Virus record (IMG/VR): IMGVR_UViG_3300044712_002165
Location: 1 to 64,000 of that record
Strand: one strand, 5' to 3'
DNA: 64,000 nt
Origin: a virus
Shown: positions 19,950 through 28,574 of the stretch, piece after piece
How positions within the stretch are numbered: the first letter of the stretch is position 1
How the letters are laid out: each line of letters opens with the position of its first letter
Notes under the pieces: model-generated
The model's database searches: none
Seen by the model: the letters and a program-made list of their open reading frames with translations, nothing else
Told to the model about the DNA's origin: nothing
Position numbers and translations under genes: made by a program

Positions 19950-21467
19950 ATGAGCGTTCCAACCTTCTCGCTGGCGTACACATCCGTGCGGGCAGCCACG
20001 ATTCCCCACGTCATCCGCATGTGGGAAGACGCCGCGGTCATGGGGGACTTCGAGTGGGTACTGTGTGTTGACGACGGCGACAGCGTCTGTCTTGCTGCGG
20101 CCGAGGCAGCCAAAGCTACCAGTCGCGTTCCGTTTACAATCGTCATCAACAAGGGTTCCAAGGACTGCGTTTCAGGCTGGAATACTGCTGCGGCTGCAAC
20201 CGCCGGGAAAGTTATCATCGCAGTGGCTGACGACTTTGTTCCGCTGCCGCAGTGGGACATTCAGCTGCTTGGTCTGGAACCTGCCGGTTGGGTTGACGGC
20301 GAGCACGCGGTGCATGTCGAGGATGGTTACGTGCATTCACTCATGGTGCTGCCGATCATCACCAGGGCGCGCTACGCTCGGTTCGGCTACCTCTTCTACC
20401 CGAAGTACAAGAGCATGTTTTGCGATACGGAGCTGACCGAGGTGGCGTATCGCGACGGCGTTGTCATCGACGCGCACCACCTGCTCTTCGAGCACATGCA
20501 CCCGGACTGCGGCAAGCGCAACCGCGACCAAAACGACCTTTTGCACGCGTCTTCAGAGCGCTGGAATGTCGGCGAGATGCTGTTCAATTTCCGGAAGGCG
20601 GCTGGATTTCCAGTCGATGATGGTCCAAAGGCGGTCAGCACGGTTGAAAAATCGTCTACAGAATTTGCGGTCTACATGCAGGTGACGCAGGACGATATTT
20701 GTTTACAAGAAGTGTGCCTGCGCATGATGGAGGAAGGCTGCCGTGTGTTTTTCTTCGCAGTGCCGGACACCTACTGGTCTGGCGAAAAAGTGCCCGAGGA
20801 CAAGTTGAAAAGCCTGGACCCTGTTTTCGCCTTCCTGACGGCCAAAGGCGCAGACGTACGGGTGAAACAGTTCCAGGTGGCGCGCTACCGAATGAGCGAG
20901 AAGGATGATCGGATCACGGTTGAAACTCGTTTACGAAATGACAGCCTAGCCTGGATCAGAAAAAGCGGTTTTGACCGCATTCTGATCGTTGACGGCGACG
21001 AATTGTGGATGCCAGGCACACTGGAAATGCTCAAGCCCTACATTGAGCGCGGCGACCTTGCCATCAGCGTGCGCATGATCCCAGTAATCGGCGTACCGGG
21101 CTATCCAGTCGAAGGTGCAACCGATGTGGCGGTTGTTTACATTGGACCCAAATGCAATTTTCGAGTGTGCCGCACTCCGACCGTATCGCAGACGATCATC
21201 GAGCAGCCTCGGATCATTCACTTCACGAGCACCCGGCGCACCTTGGAGGACAACAAGGCCAAGCACCTTCGCAGCGGGCATTACGGCGATCCTGATTACG
21301 ATTTTGACGGCTGGATGCAGAGCGTTTTGCCAAACGTGAAGCCGGGCATGCGCGACGTGCACATGTACAAGCCGTACTCGATTTGGAAGTCGGTTCGCGC
21401 TTGGCGACCAGAGGAATTGGCGATTATTCCGTCTACAATTCACCCGTATCTTGGGCTCGAAAAATAA
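19950..21467 (+). CDS. Glycosyltransferase, two GT-A-like domains
   Basis: A protein of about 505 residues from the ATG at 19950 (or 19935). Residues ~1-215 read as a GT2-like domain: FSLAYTSVRAATIPHV start, CVDDGDS and VAVADDFVPLPQWD for the metal/sugar-nucleotide DxD region. A second domain starts ~225, with ILIVDGDELWMPGTLEMLKPY and MRDVHMYKPYSIW. It probably modifies cell-surface glycans or virion proteins. Part of a pair with the next gene. Confidence 0.8.
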   Translation: MSVPTFSLAYTSVRAATIPHVIRMWEDAAVMGDFEWVLCVDDGDSVCLAAAEAAKATSRVPFTIVINKGSKDCVSGWNTAAAATAGKVIIAVADDFVPLPQWDIQLLGLEPAGWVDGEHAVHVEDGYVHSLMVLPIITRARYARFGYLFYPKYKSMFCDTELTEVAYRDGVVIDAHHLLFEHMHPDCGKRNRDQNDLLHASSERWNVGEMLFNFRKAAGFPVDDGPKAVSTVEKSSTEFAVYMQVTQDDICLQEVCLRMMEEGCRVFFFAVPDTYWSGEKVPEDKLKSLDPVFAFLTAKGADVRVKQFQVARYRMSEKDDRITVETRLRNDSLAWIRKSGFDRILIVDGDELWMPGTLEMLKPYIERGDLAISVRMIPVIGVPGYPVEGATDVAVVYIGPKCNFRVCRTPTVSQTIIEQPRIIHFTSTRRTLEDNKAKHLRSGHYGDPDYDFDGWMQSVLPNVKPGMRDVHMYKPYSIWKSVRAWRPEELAIIPSTIHPYLGLEK

Positions 21468-21482
21468 CACGTTCTATGAGGC

Positions 21483-22685
21483 ATGCTGCCAAAGCTCTTC
21501 AGCACTGCCTGGAAGATCGTCACTGTTACCGAGCCCGTCATGTTTCACCGGACCTACGATGAGGTCTGGTTGCTGAATCCAGGACGGCGCTACATCCTCA
21601 ACGCAGATCAGGTCGAAAAGGTTTCGCAGTGGGTCGATACCTGCTCTGATTTTGCCGGCGCGTCGCTTCACAATCCGCTACGCGCCGGGCAGAACCTCGC
21701 CAACGCCAGTCTGCTCATCGAGCGCGTGCGTGATCGCGGCATCGGTGATCTGCTTTTCCTCACCGCACCTATTGCGTTCATGCAGCACGCGTGCGGGCGT
21801 CTGCTTACCGTTGATCTCTACGCGCTGAGCGACCGAGGTCAGGTGCTGACCCACAACCAGGACCTGCGTAACGGTTGCGTGCTCGCAGGACCCATCGAGT
21901 ACGACCACCTGCGGAATTACGCCTACCACTGGTTCGTGGAAAGCGTGACCGAGTGGGACGAGGAACCGGACCAGCATAACGTATACGACGCGCTCTACGC
22001 GCAGCTGGGATTCTCTCCGGATCAGATTGACTCAGAATGGAAGCGCCCACGCGCCACGTGCGTGCCGCAGGACTACAAGCACCTGGACCAATTTTTCTAC
22101 AGCGTCTGGAACGCCAAGCACATCGATCTCCGCCGCACTGGCTACTACGTCGTGGCACCGTTTGCGTCAGCGTCCATTCGCGCCTTCGACTACCAGCGCT
22201 GGCTGACGATCATCAAGGAATTGTCGCAGCGCCGTCCTGTCGTGGTGATCGGAACGACGCGCATGAAGCTACCGGACACCAGCATCTCCGTTGGTGAATT
22301 TCACCAGCAGCTCGGCGGTATGGGCAACTCGGTGATCAACGCGATTGACGGTACGCCGCTGCGCATCCTGATGGCGCTCATCAGTCGGGCAAAGGGCTTC
22401 GTCGGCCTTGATTCTGGCCCGCTTTACATCGCGCAAGGCTTGCGCACGCCGGCCGTCAGCATCTGGGGCAGCCATCACCCTGGGGTGCGCATCGGCTACG
22501 ACAAGACCTACATGGACCTGGCGGTCTGGAAGGGCGAAGCGTGCCCGCACGCGCCCTGTTTCGCGTACCTGAATTTTCCCGCCAGCAAGTGTCCTGAAGG
22601 AAAGTTTCAGGCCGAGTGTTCTGTATACAAAAGCGTCACTCCGTCTGACGTTCTCTCGAAGGTGGACATCATCGAACAAGCCTGA
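21483..22685 (+). CDS. GT9-like (heptosyltransferase-type) glycosyltransferase
   Basis: A 400-residue protein. The C-terminal GFVGLDSGPLYIAQGLRTPAVSIWGSHHPG is the hallmark of GT9 ADP-heptose-type transferases (GxDSGxxHxAxALGTPxVxLFG), although the His of the motif is Tyr here. The N-terminal domain has RVRDRGIGDLLFLTAPI, the usual GDxLxxTP start of GT-B heptosyltransferases. May work with the cytidylyltransferase/kinase at 30664. Confidence 0.83.
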   Translation: MLPKLFSTAWKIVTVTEPVMFHRTYDEVWLLNPGRRYILNADQVEKVSQWVDTCSDFAGASLHNPLRAGQNLANASLLIERVRDRGIGDLLFLTAPIAFMQHACGRLLTVDLYALSDRGQVLTHNQDLRNGCVLAGPIEYDHLRNYAYHWFVESVTEWDEEPDQHNVYDALYAQLGFSPDQIDSEWKRPRATCVPQDYKHLDQFFYSVWNAKHIDLRRTGYYVVAPFASASIRAFDYQRWLTIIKELSQRRPVVVIGTTRMKLPDTSISVGEFHQQLGGMGNSVINAIDGTPLRILMALISRAKGFVGLDSGPLYIAQGLRTPAVSIWGSHHPGVRIGYDKTYMDLAVWKGEACPHAPCFAYLNFPASKCPEGKFQAECSVYKSVTPSDVLSKVDIIEQA

Positions 22686-22688
22686 CCT

Positions 22689-23150
22689 ATGAGCAAAGCT
22701 CCTCAAAACCTGCCGAAACTTGGAACGCTCCAGTTCAACGACTACACGTTGGACCTGGATTACTGGATGGGCATGGAATTCGGCGATTTTTCGCAAGCCG
22801 CCCATGAACTGCCGATCATTTCCGAGTGGCTGAACGACCTGCTGCAATACTACGTCGCCACCGAGATCGTCGAGTATCGCAAGGTCAAGCAGCTCGAAGC
22901 TGAAACCTACTTCCGATTGCGCAGCGGCGATTTTACGCGGCTGTACGGCGACAAGATGACGGAGAAGGCCCTGGAGTATGCCGTCGAACTCGACAAGGAC
23001 CTGATTGCCGCCGTGGAATCGTACGCCACCGCGAAGGCGTGGACGGTTCGTCTACGAAATACCATTTCCGTTCTCAACGCCAAGCTCGACATGTTGCGCA
23101 CGAGCGAAGCGACGCGACGCCACATCGACAATGCACGTTCTCCCTCCTGA
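22689..23150 (+). CDS. uvsY: UvsY-like recombination mediator
   Basis: A 153-residue protein. The region EYRKVKQLEAETYFRLRSGDFTRLYGDKMTEKALEYAVELDKDL... RLRNTISVLNAKLDMLRTSEATRRHI follows the layout of T4 UvsY (K-LEAxxxxxxRxxYxxG...LKxDxxL...). It would help load UvsX onto SSB-coated DNA. Position directly before the SSB and UvsX genes supports this. Similarity judged by eye. Confidence 0.75.
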   Translation: MSKAPQNLPKLGTLQFNDYTLDLDYWMGMEFGDFSQAAHELPIISEWLNDLLQYYVATEIVEYRKVKQLEAETYFRLRSGDFTRLYGDKMTEKALEYAVELDKDLIAAVESYATAKAWTVRLRNTISVLNAKLDMLRTSEATRRHIDNARSPS

Positions 23151-23180
23151 CGACCGAAACTGAAGCTGACACTCAAACCG

Positions 23181-23186
23181 TATACA
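23181..23186 (+). promoter_or_regulatory. Possible -10 box of the SSB gene
   Basis: TATACA followed by GTTT and the ATG at 23191. The wider GTATACAGTTT also occurs before the gene at 14354. The -35 is not clear. Confidence 0.4.
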
Positions 23187-23190
23187 GTTT

Positions 23191-24582
23191 ATGCGACAAG
23201 TGAACAACAACCTCGATCCATCGCTGATGGACCTGGATTCCGAGAACAAGTACATCGCCACGACCAGCCGTGCGCCGAAGCGCGTGAAGCTTCAGCGCGG
23301 TGAAGCGTGGCTCGTTCGTTTTCTCCCTGCGGCACTGGGTCCGAAGCGTCTCTGGTACGTGCGCTCCGGCCGGCACTGGCACAACCAGGCTCCCATCACC
23401 TGCCCCGTTCACACCGCTCCGGATTTCGGCGGCGATCCCGACGCGTACTGCCCCGTGTGCGAGACCGCGGCGCAGTTGAACGACGACGAGAACAAGGAAA
23501 TCTCGACGTTGGGGTACAAGGCCACGGGCCAGGCCAACTGGCTCACGTACTGCATCGTGCTCCAGAAATCGACTGGCTCGACTACGATCAACGTGACCGA
23601 AGCCGAATCGCTGGTCGTGCACGAGTTCAATCACTACAAGGCCACGTTCGAGGAGCTGTCGCAGTTTTTCCGCAACAGCGTTCGGCCGAACAACCCGAAG
23701 GGTGTGCTCGATTACGTCAACGGCTGCGACTTCTGGGTGAGCAAGACCGGTAAGGGTCTGCGCCTGGACAAGCAGGACCCGCAGCCGATTTTCGACGATC
23801 TCCAGGACCCGGCCACTGATCCGCGCATCAAGAAGCTCGAAGAGCAGATGCGCACGCCGAAGATCGTGATCCCGTCCGAGGCGGAAATGAAGCGCTTCGC
23901 CGAGAAGCTGTACGACGACGCTTATCAGACCGGTCGCGGTCGCGGCGTTCGCGGCGGTGGCGGCGATGATCGGTCGCGGCGTGCCACGGATTACGAGGAG
24001 GCCGAAGGTGACCACGAGGAGCGCCGTCCTGTTCGCGGTGGCCGTCGGCCTGCCCCCACCGAAGACTCGGGCGATGACCAGATTCCTGGTGCTGAAGTGC
24101 CCCCGCGCCGGCCCGCGCCTGCTGCGTCTCGGACTGCTCCTGCTCGGACTGCTCCAGCTCCTGCTCCGGAGCCCGAACCGGAGCCCGAACCGGAGGCCGA
24201 AGGCCAGGAAGCTCCTGCCGAGGTTGATGCTGAAGGTGGTGTCCAGGATGCTCCTCCGCCCCCGCCTCCGCGCCCTGCGCCCCGCACAGCGGCTCCTGCG
24301 CAGCGCCCTGCCCCCGCAGTGGCGTCCCGGCCGACGCCCCCGGCTCGGCCCGCCCCCGCGCCTGCCCGCGCTGTCCCGCCGCCTCCGTCCAAGGGGCGTA
24401 CGGAGCGCATCGACGAAGGCGAGGAGTTGCCGGAAGAGCAAAGGGACCCTGCCCCTCCCGCCGAAGACCCGTTGCCCGAGGCTGAGACCCAGGCTCCGCC
24501 CCCGGTTGCGCGCCCCGCAGCAGCGGCAGCTCCCAGCGGGCTGCGTAACCGCATCCAGACCGTCACCCAGCGCAAGCCGTGA
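23191..24582 (+). CDS. gp32-like single-stranded DNA-binding protein
   Basis: A 463-residue protein. Residues ~25-215 resemble the T4 gp32 core, with ITCPVHTAP... DAYCPVCETAAQL giving the C-H-C-C zinc site and RFLPAALGPKRLWYV at the OB-fold start. The C-terminal half is disordered: first Gly/Arg-rich (GRGRGVRGGGGDDR), then a long Pro/Ala/Glu tail, longer than the acidic tail of gp32. It coats ssDNA and recruits replication and recombination partners. Confidence 0.88.
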   Translation: MRQVNNNLDPSLMDLDSENKYIATTSRAPKRVKLQRGEAWLVRFLPAALGPKRLWYVRSGRHWHNQAPITCPVHTAPDFGGDPDAYCPVCETAAQLNDDENKEISTLGYKATGQANWLTYCIVLQKSTGSTTINVTEAESLVVHEFNHYKATFEELSQFFRNSVRPNNPKGVLDYVNGCDFWVSKTGKGLRLDKQDPQPIFDDLQDPATDPRIKKLEEQMRTPKIVIPSEAEMKRFAEKLYDDAYQTGRGRGVRGGGGDDRSRRATDYEEAEGDHEERRPVRGGRRPAPTEDSGDDQIPGAEVPPRRPAPAASRTAPARTAPAPAPEPEPEPEPEAEGQEAPAEVDAEGGVQDAPPPPPPRPAPRTAAPAQRPAPAVASRPTPPARPAPAPARAVPPPPSKGRTERIDEGEELPEEQRDPAPPAEDPLPEAETQAPPPVARPAAAAAPSGLRNRIQTVTQRKP

Positions 24583-25925
24583 AAAAGAAGCTCAAGTCGT
24601 TTGCTGAGCACCTCAAGGCGAAGCTCGTGGCAGGCCAGCCGAAGTCGGATGGACCCACCTATGAGGTGGCGGACACGTCAGAAGAAATTCTGTCGGAGAT
24701 CAAGTACGTGGTCACCACCGGCCTGCCCCCGTTCGACGAATTGACCGGGGGCTGGCCCTTTGGCCGCGTATGCGAACTGTACGGTCTGGAGGAGTGCGGC
24801 AAGACCGCGATGTGCCTGCGGTCGGCCATTCGGGCGCAGATGCTCCAGATTTGCGAGATCACACGCGAAAATGGTCAGCGTGTATACAAACCTGTCGATC
24901 CTGCAACCTGCGAGATCAACGTTGTTTACATCGACAACGAGCAGTCGATTGACAACGACGCCAAGCTGATTGTAGACGGACAGCGTGCAAACTTCATCGT
25001 CTGTCGTACCGATACCGTGGACCTGATGTTCAAAGTTGTTGACCAGGTTACGGCTACGGCGAAGGAACGCATGGAGGAGCTGGCGGAAGCCGGCATCGAC
25101 AAAAAAGTGTTTACAGTGATCATCGTTGACACCATCACCTCGACCAGCTCCCGCCAGGAGCTGGAGCAGGAATGGGGCAAGGAGGACTACGCTCGGCAGC
25201 CACAGCAGTTGAGTGCCGGCTTCCGTCAGATGGTGCGCGACATCAACCGCTACAACGTGTGCATGATCTGCACCAACCAGACGCGGGACAACTTCAAGGC
25301 ACAGGCGCAGCGCGGACCGCGCTCTTCGACGCCCGTCGAGACCGAGTACACGACCTTTGGTGGCAAGGCCCTTCGGTTTTACAGCTCGCACCGCGTGTTC
25401 ATGTGGAAGAGCGAGATGAAGTACCGGCTGGTGCCTGGTGCCAAGTTCACGGCGGGTTACCTGGTCGGTTTCCGCACAATCAAAAACCGCATGATGAAAC
25501 CCAAGCGTGAAGGGCGCTTGGTCATCATTTTCGATGAGGAACGTGGCGGGTTGCACCCGGAATTCAGCATTCTCGAAACACTGATCTTTTTGGGTTTCGC
25601 TGAAATTGTAAACAAAGAGAAGCAGACCAACTTCGTCTTCAAGTTCAAGTCGAACAAGATCGAGACGACGACGTTTGGTCGTAAGGCTGCATCTCTGGAA
25701 GAGCAGGACGAGGAGCCCCGTGGCAAAGCCGTGCGTGGTCCGAAGGACCCGTCGATCATGACGAGAGCCGAGTGGCCTCGATTCTACGCCGAACACCGCG
25801 AGGATTTCGACAAGCTGTGGGCTGCCGCAATGACGTACGCCCACGCGACCGAAGGGTACGACGGAGAGCCTGCCGTCGTGCTCGATGACGCTGAGTTGGA
25901 AGACGAAACGACGAAAGAGGACTGA
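24579..25925 (+). CDS. uvsX: UvsX/RecA-like recombinase
   Basis: A 448-residue protein with a GTG start overlapping the SSB stop by 4 nt. Walker A GLEECGKT at residues 69-76, VVYIDNEQSIDNDA with the catalytic Glu, Walker B VFTVIIVDTIT, and a RecA-like loop LSAGFRQMVRDINRYNVCMICTNQT. The C-terminus is acidic. Forms presynaptic filaments with help from the UvsY-like protein; recombination-dependent replication is likely as in T4. Confidence 0.93.
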   Translation: MKKKLKSFAEHLKAKLVAGQPKSDGPTYEVADTSEEILSEIKYVVTTGLPPFDELTGGWPFGRVCELYGLEECGKTAMCLRSAIRAQMLQICEITRENGQRVYKPVDPATCEINVVYIDNEQSIDNDAKLIVDGQRANFIVCRTDTVDLMFKVVDQVTATAKERMEELAEAGIDKKVFTVIIVDTITSTSSRQELEQEWGKEDYARQPQQLSAGFRQMVRDINRYNVCMICTNQTRDNFKAQAQRGPRSSTPVETEYTTFGGKALRFYSSHRVFMWKSEMKYRLVPGAKFTAGYLVGFRTIKNRMMKPKREGRLVIIFDEERGGLHPEFSILETLIFLGFAEIVNKEKQTNFVFKFKSNKIETTTFGRKAASLEEQDEEPRGKAVRGPKDPSIMTRAEWPRFYAEHREDFDKLWAAAMTYAHATEGYDGEPAVVLDDAELEDETTKED

Positions 25926-25928
25926 CCT

Positions 25929-26765
25929 ATGGCCGCAGTACAGTACGAAGACGACGCAGAACTGTCCAAGCTGGTTACCCAGCTGATGAAACAGCACCAC
26001 CAACCCCTGATCACCAACAAGGTCAGGATCAAGGCGGTGCTCAAGGTGAAGATGAACGACCAGGACGAGCTGGTCCCTTCGCAATCGGATCGCGTGAAGC
26101 TGTCGCGTGTCAACGCGCTCTACGCTTCGCACGTGAATGCCGATTTCGTGATTACCGTGGATGCGAAGTGGTGGAAGGAAGGTGATGCCCGAACGCGTCA
26201 GCCTGTCCTCAATTTCGCGCTCTGCGGCATCGAGGTCGTCGGCGAGGAAGGCAAGAAGAAGAAGCTGAAAACGCGCCGGCCCGACATCATCGACTACAGC
26301 ATGAACGTGCGCCTGTACGGCGTGTACGAGCAGCCCCTCCAGAACGTGCTGGAGTTCGCCAACGGCGTGTCCGGCGTCGCGGCCGATCACATCGAGGCCA
26401 TCGTCAAGCGCCTGAAGGGTGACGCGACACCCGCCAAGCGCAGCGCGCCTGCACGCGCACAGAGCGCGCCGCCTCCTCCGCCTGTCGCCGAAGCGGACGA
26501 GGAAACGCTGCCAGAAGAGGCCCAGCCGCAGGCTGCGGCAAAGGGAGGCGACGAGGATTACGGCTTCACGCCTGATCCTGTCGAAAGACCGGCCGCTGGC
26601 CAGGAAGATACCGGAGAGGAAGCGCCGCCGGAGCCGGCCGCTGAGGGCGAAGAAGCGCCGCCGGAGCCGGCTGAAGAGCCGGAACCGCCGCGCACACCAC
26701 CACCCAGCCGGCGTCCACCCATCGCGATGCCGTCGCGGCCTAAGCCGCCGACACTTCAGCGCTGA
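25929..26765 (+). CDS. Hypothetical protein with acidic Pro-rich tail
   Basis: A 278-residue protein right after the recombinase. A folded N-terminal ~155 residues (LITNKVRIKAVLKVKMNDQ... ALYASHVNADFVITVDAKWW) is followed by a tail rich in Pro, Glu and Ala that resembles the tail of the SSB. I cannot assign a family. Location suggests a recombination or replication accessory role. Confidence 0.75.
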   Translation: MAAVQYEDDAELSKLVTQLMKQHHQPLITNKVRIKAVLKVKMNDQDELVPSQSDRVKLSRVNALYASHVNADFVITVDAKWWKEGDARTRQPVLNFALCGIEVVGEEGKKKKLKTRRPDIIDYSMNVRLYGVYEQPLQNVLEFANGVSGVAADHIEAIVKRLKGDATPAKRSAPARAQSAPPPPPVAEADEETLPEEAQPQAAAKGGDEDYGFTPDPVERPAAGQEDTGEEAPPEPAAEGEEAPPEPAEEPEPPRTPPPSRRPPIAMPSRPKPPTLQR

Positions 26766-26815
26766 TTCTGTTTGCGAAAGCTCACCAGTAACGTATACAC
26801 AACTACCCCAACGCA

Positions 26816-27583
26816 ATGAGTCTTACATCCCGAGATTTTGGAAAGGTGCAGAAGGCTGCGGAGAAGGACAACTTTCTGTCCAACCGCCTCAGTGAACGGA
26901 TGATCAAGGTCTACAAACCCACAGGCGAGGTCGTGGAGTTTTCCGAGACCGTGGTCGCCATCGCGAATTACCTGGTCAGCCAGGGATTCGATCCCAAGAC
27001 CGCTCCGGCTGGCGTCATCCAGTCGAGTGGCTTCAGTTTGGTCAACAACCAGGTCACCAACGGCAAGCGATTCTACCCGGAGGAAGACGAGATTCGTCCG
27101 GCCAAGAGTGCTGGCAGCCCCGACTCCAACGGTGCGAGCGCTGCGGATTCCGAGCCCAAGGGACGTGGACGACGCAAGGGAGCCGGTCGGCGCGGGCGTA
27201 AACCGGCGGCTGAGTCCAACGGGGAACCCGAACCGTCCGAGCCGCGGCGCGGCCGAGGCCGTCCACGCCGCGTTGAAGTCGCTGCCCCTGCACTCACTGC
27301 CCCGCGGCGCGGACGGCGCGCAGCCACTGCGGAAGCGAAACCGGCACGTCGCGGTCGCGGACGCAGTTCTTCTGTGGTGGAGTACAGCGTGCCCATGTGG
27401 ATGGGTGTCGTCTCGAACTGCGTCGTGATCCGTGAGCTGTTGCAGCGCCACGACAAGACGCCACGACAGGCCGAGCGCCTCGCTCACCTGGATGCACTGC
27501 TGACTTCCATCACGAATGAAAAGGAAAGCGGCAGCCTCCAGTTCCCCGTCCAAAGCCCCGAAGAAGCGGGCACGCCGGGCTAA
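26816..27583 (+). CDS. Basic protein with AT-hook-like segments
   Basis: A 255-residue protein. The N-terminal ~85 residues look folded (MIKVYKPTGEVVEFSETVVAIANYL). Residues ~110-185 are highly basic and contain GRGRP/GRGR repeats (RRGRGRPRR, RRGRGRS) like AT-hooks that bind the minor groove. The C-terminus MWMGVVSNCVVIRELLQRHDKTPRQAERL is helical. Probably binds DNA or RNA. Its 3' end overlaps the sigma gene by 68 nt. Confidence 0.72.
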   Translation: MSLTSRDFGKVQKAAEKDNFLSNRLSERMIKVYKPTGEVVEFSETVVAIANYLVSQGFDPKTAPAGVIQSSGFSLVNNQVTNGKRFYPEEDEIRPAKSAGSPDSNGASAADSEPKGRGRRKGAGRRGRKPAAESNGEPEPSEPRRGRGRPRRVEVAAPALTAPRRGRRAATAEAKPARRGRGRSSSVVEYSVPMWMGVVSNCVVIRELLQRHDKTPRQAERLAHLDALLTSITNEKESGSLQFPVQSPEEAGTPG

Positions 27584-28574
27584 GGGCGAGTCTCCAGGCA
27601 ACGAACACATCTTTCCCGCATCGCTTCTCACGCCTCTGGCGATCAAATGGAAAGAGCTGAATGCTGCCGGTCGGCACAAAGAGGCGATGGAGGTGCTCGA
27701 ACGTATCGTCGAGGGATCGACGCCCATGTTCGAGCGCCTCGCTCAGTACGAAGACTTCCACTACACGGTTGATCTTCCTATTCTGGTCTCCGCAGCTCAG
27801 GAGAAAATGGTCAAATGGCTCTTGCGTTGGCAACCGCGCAAGGGCCGTTTGTTTTCCTGGCTGTCTACGTGCGCCAAGAACGCGTTCCGCAGCGAGCTGG
27901 TCAAGGTCAACCAGTACCGTAAACGCTTCCACGTCACGGGCGACAACCTGGAGAAGTTCCACGGGATTGAGGATCACGAGGTCGATAAGCGCGATCTGGC
28001 GGCAGATGTGCGCGGCAGCATCCACGAGATGGTCTGCCGATGGGGTGATCCTCAAGAGATCGGGGCGATTCGGTACCTCATCGAGTGCATCATCGACGAC
28101 GAGCACGACAAGCAGGCCAGTATACGCGGAGCTGCGTACGCTTACGGCATCAGTCCTGAATTTGCTCGCTTCTTCTACGACTGGGCAGTCTCTGAGCTGC
28201 GACACCGCCTGTACGAAAAGGTCTACATTCCGTTCACCGAGGAGGACCTTTTCCGAGCTGTACACAGTCACGACCCCATTTTGGCGCTGGCGGACATGAT
28301 TCCGTGGCCAATGATGAAGAAAGCGATTGTCGTCTTGCAGGGGAAGCGTATAAAGATTCCACTCGTCTCATCGCTCACAAAAGCCCGTGCCGACTACGCT
28401 CTTCACCGTGAAATCAGCAACAGCGACCTCGACCCAGACACGGTTGCTGAAATAGCTCGAAAGCACAAGAAGACGGCGCGTTCAGCTTCCGAGATTTTCG
28501 AGGAGATGTCCGAAACACTGCACCCGAAGCGGTATGGAGAACATGACATCTACGGTTCCGACGATACCATCTAG
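27516..28574 (+). CDS. Phage sigma factor-like protein
   Basis: A 352-residue protein. LVSAAQEKMVKWLLRWQPRKGRLFSWLSTCAKNAFRSELVKVNQYRKRFHV matches the region-2 pattern of sigma70-family factors (helices that bind core RNAP and melt the -10). A basic N-terminus precedes it. Likely to direct host RNA polymerase to phage promoters, perhaps the TAGTTA boxes. The start at 27516 gives a 68-nt overlap with the previous gene. Confidence 0.75.
   Translation: MKRKAAASSSPSKAPKKRARRAKGESPGNEHIFPASLLTPLAIKWKELNAAGRHKEAMEVLERIVEGSTPMFERLAQYEDFHYTVDLPILVSAAQEKMVKWLLRWQPRKGRLFSWLSTCAKNAFRSELVKVNQYRKRFHVTGDNLEKFHGIEDHEVDKRDLAADVRGSIHEMVCRWGDPQEIGAIRYLIECIIDDEHDKQASIRGAAYAYGISPEFARFFYDWAVSELRHRLYEKVYIPFTEEDLFRAVHSHDPILALADMIPWPMMKKAIVVLQGKRIKIPLVSSLTKARADYALHREISNSDLDPDTVAEIARKHKKTARSASEIFEEMSETLHPKRYGEHDIYGSDDTI

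Noticed and set aside
24678-26816. Very long minus-strand open frame opposite the recombinase and following gene
   Set aside because: The plus strand encodes a clear UvsX with all motifs; the antisense frame is a GC-rich shadow.
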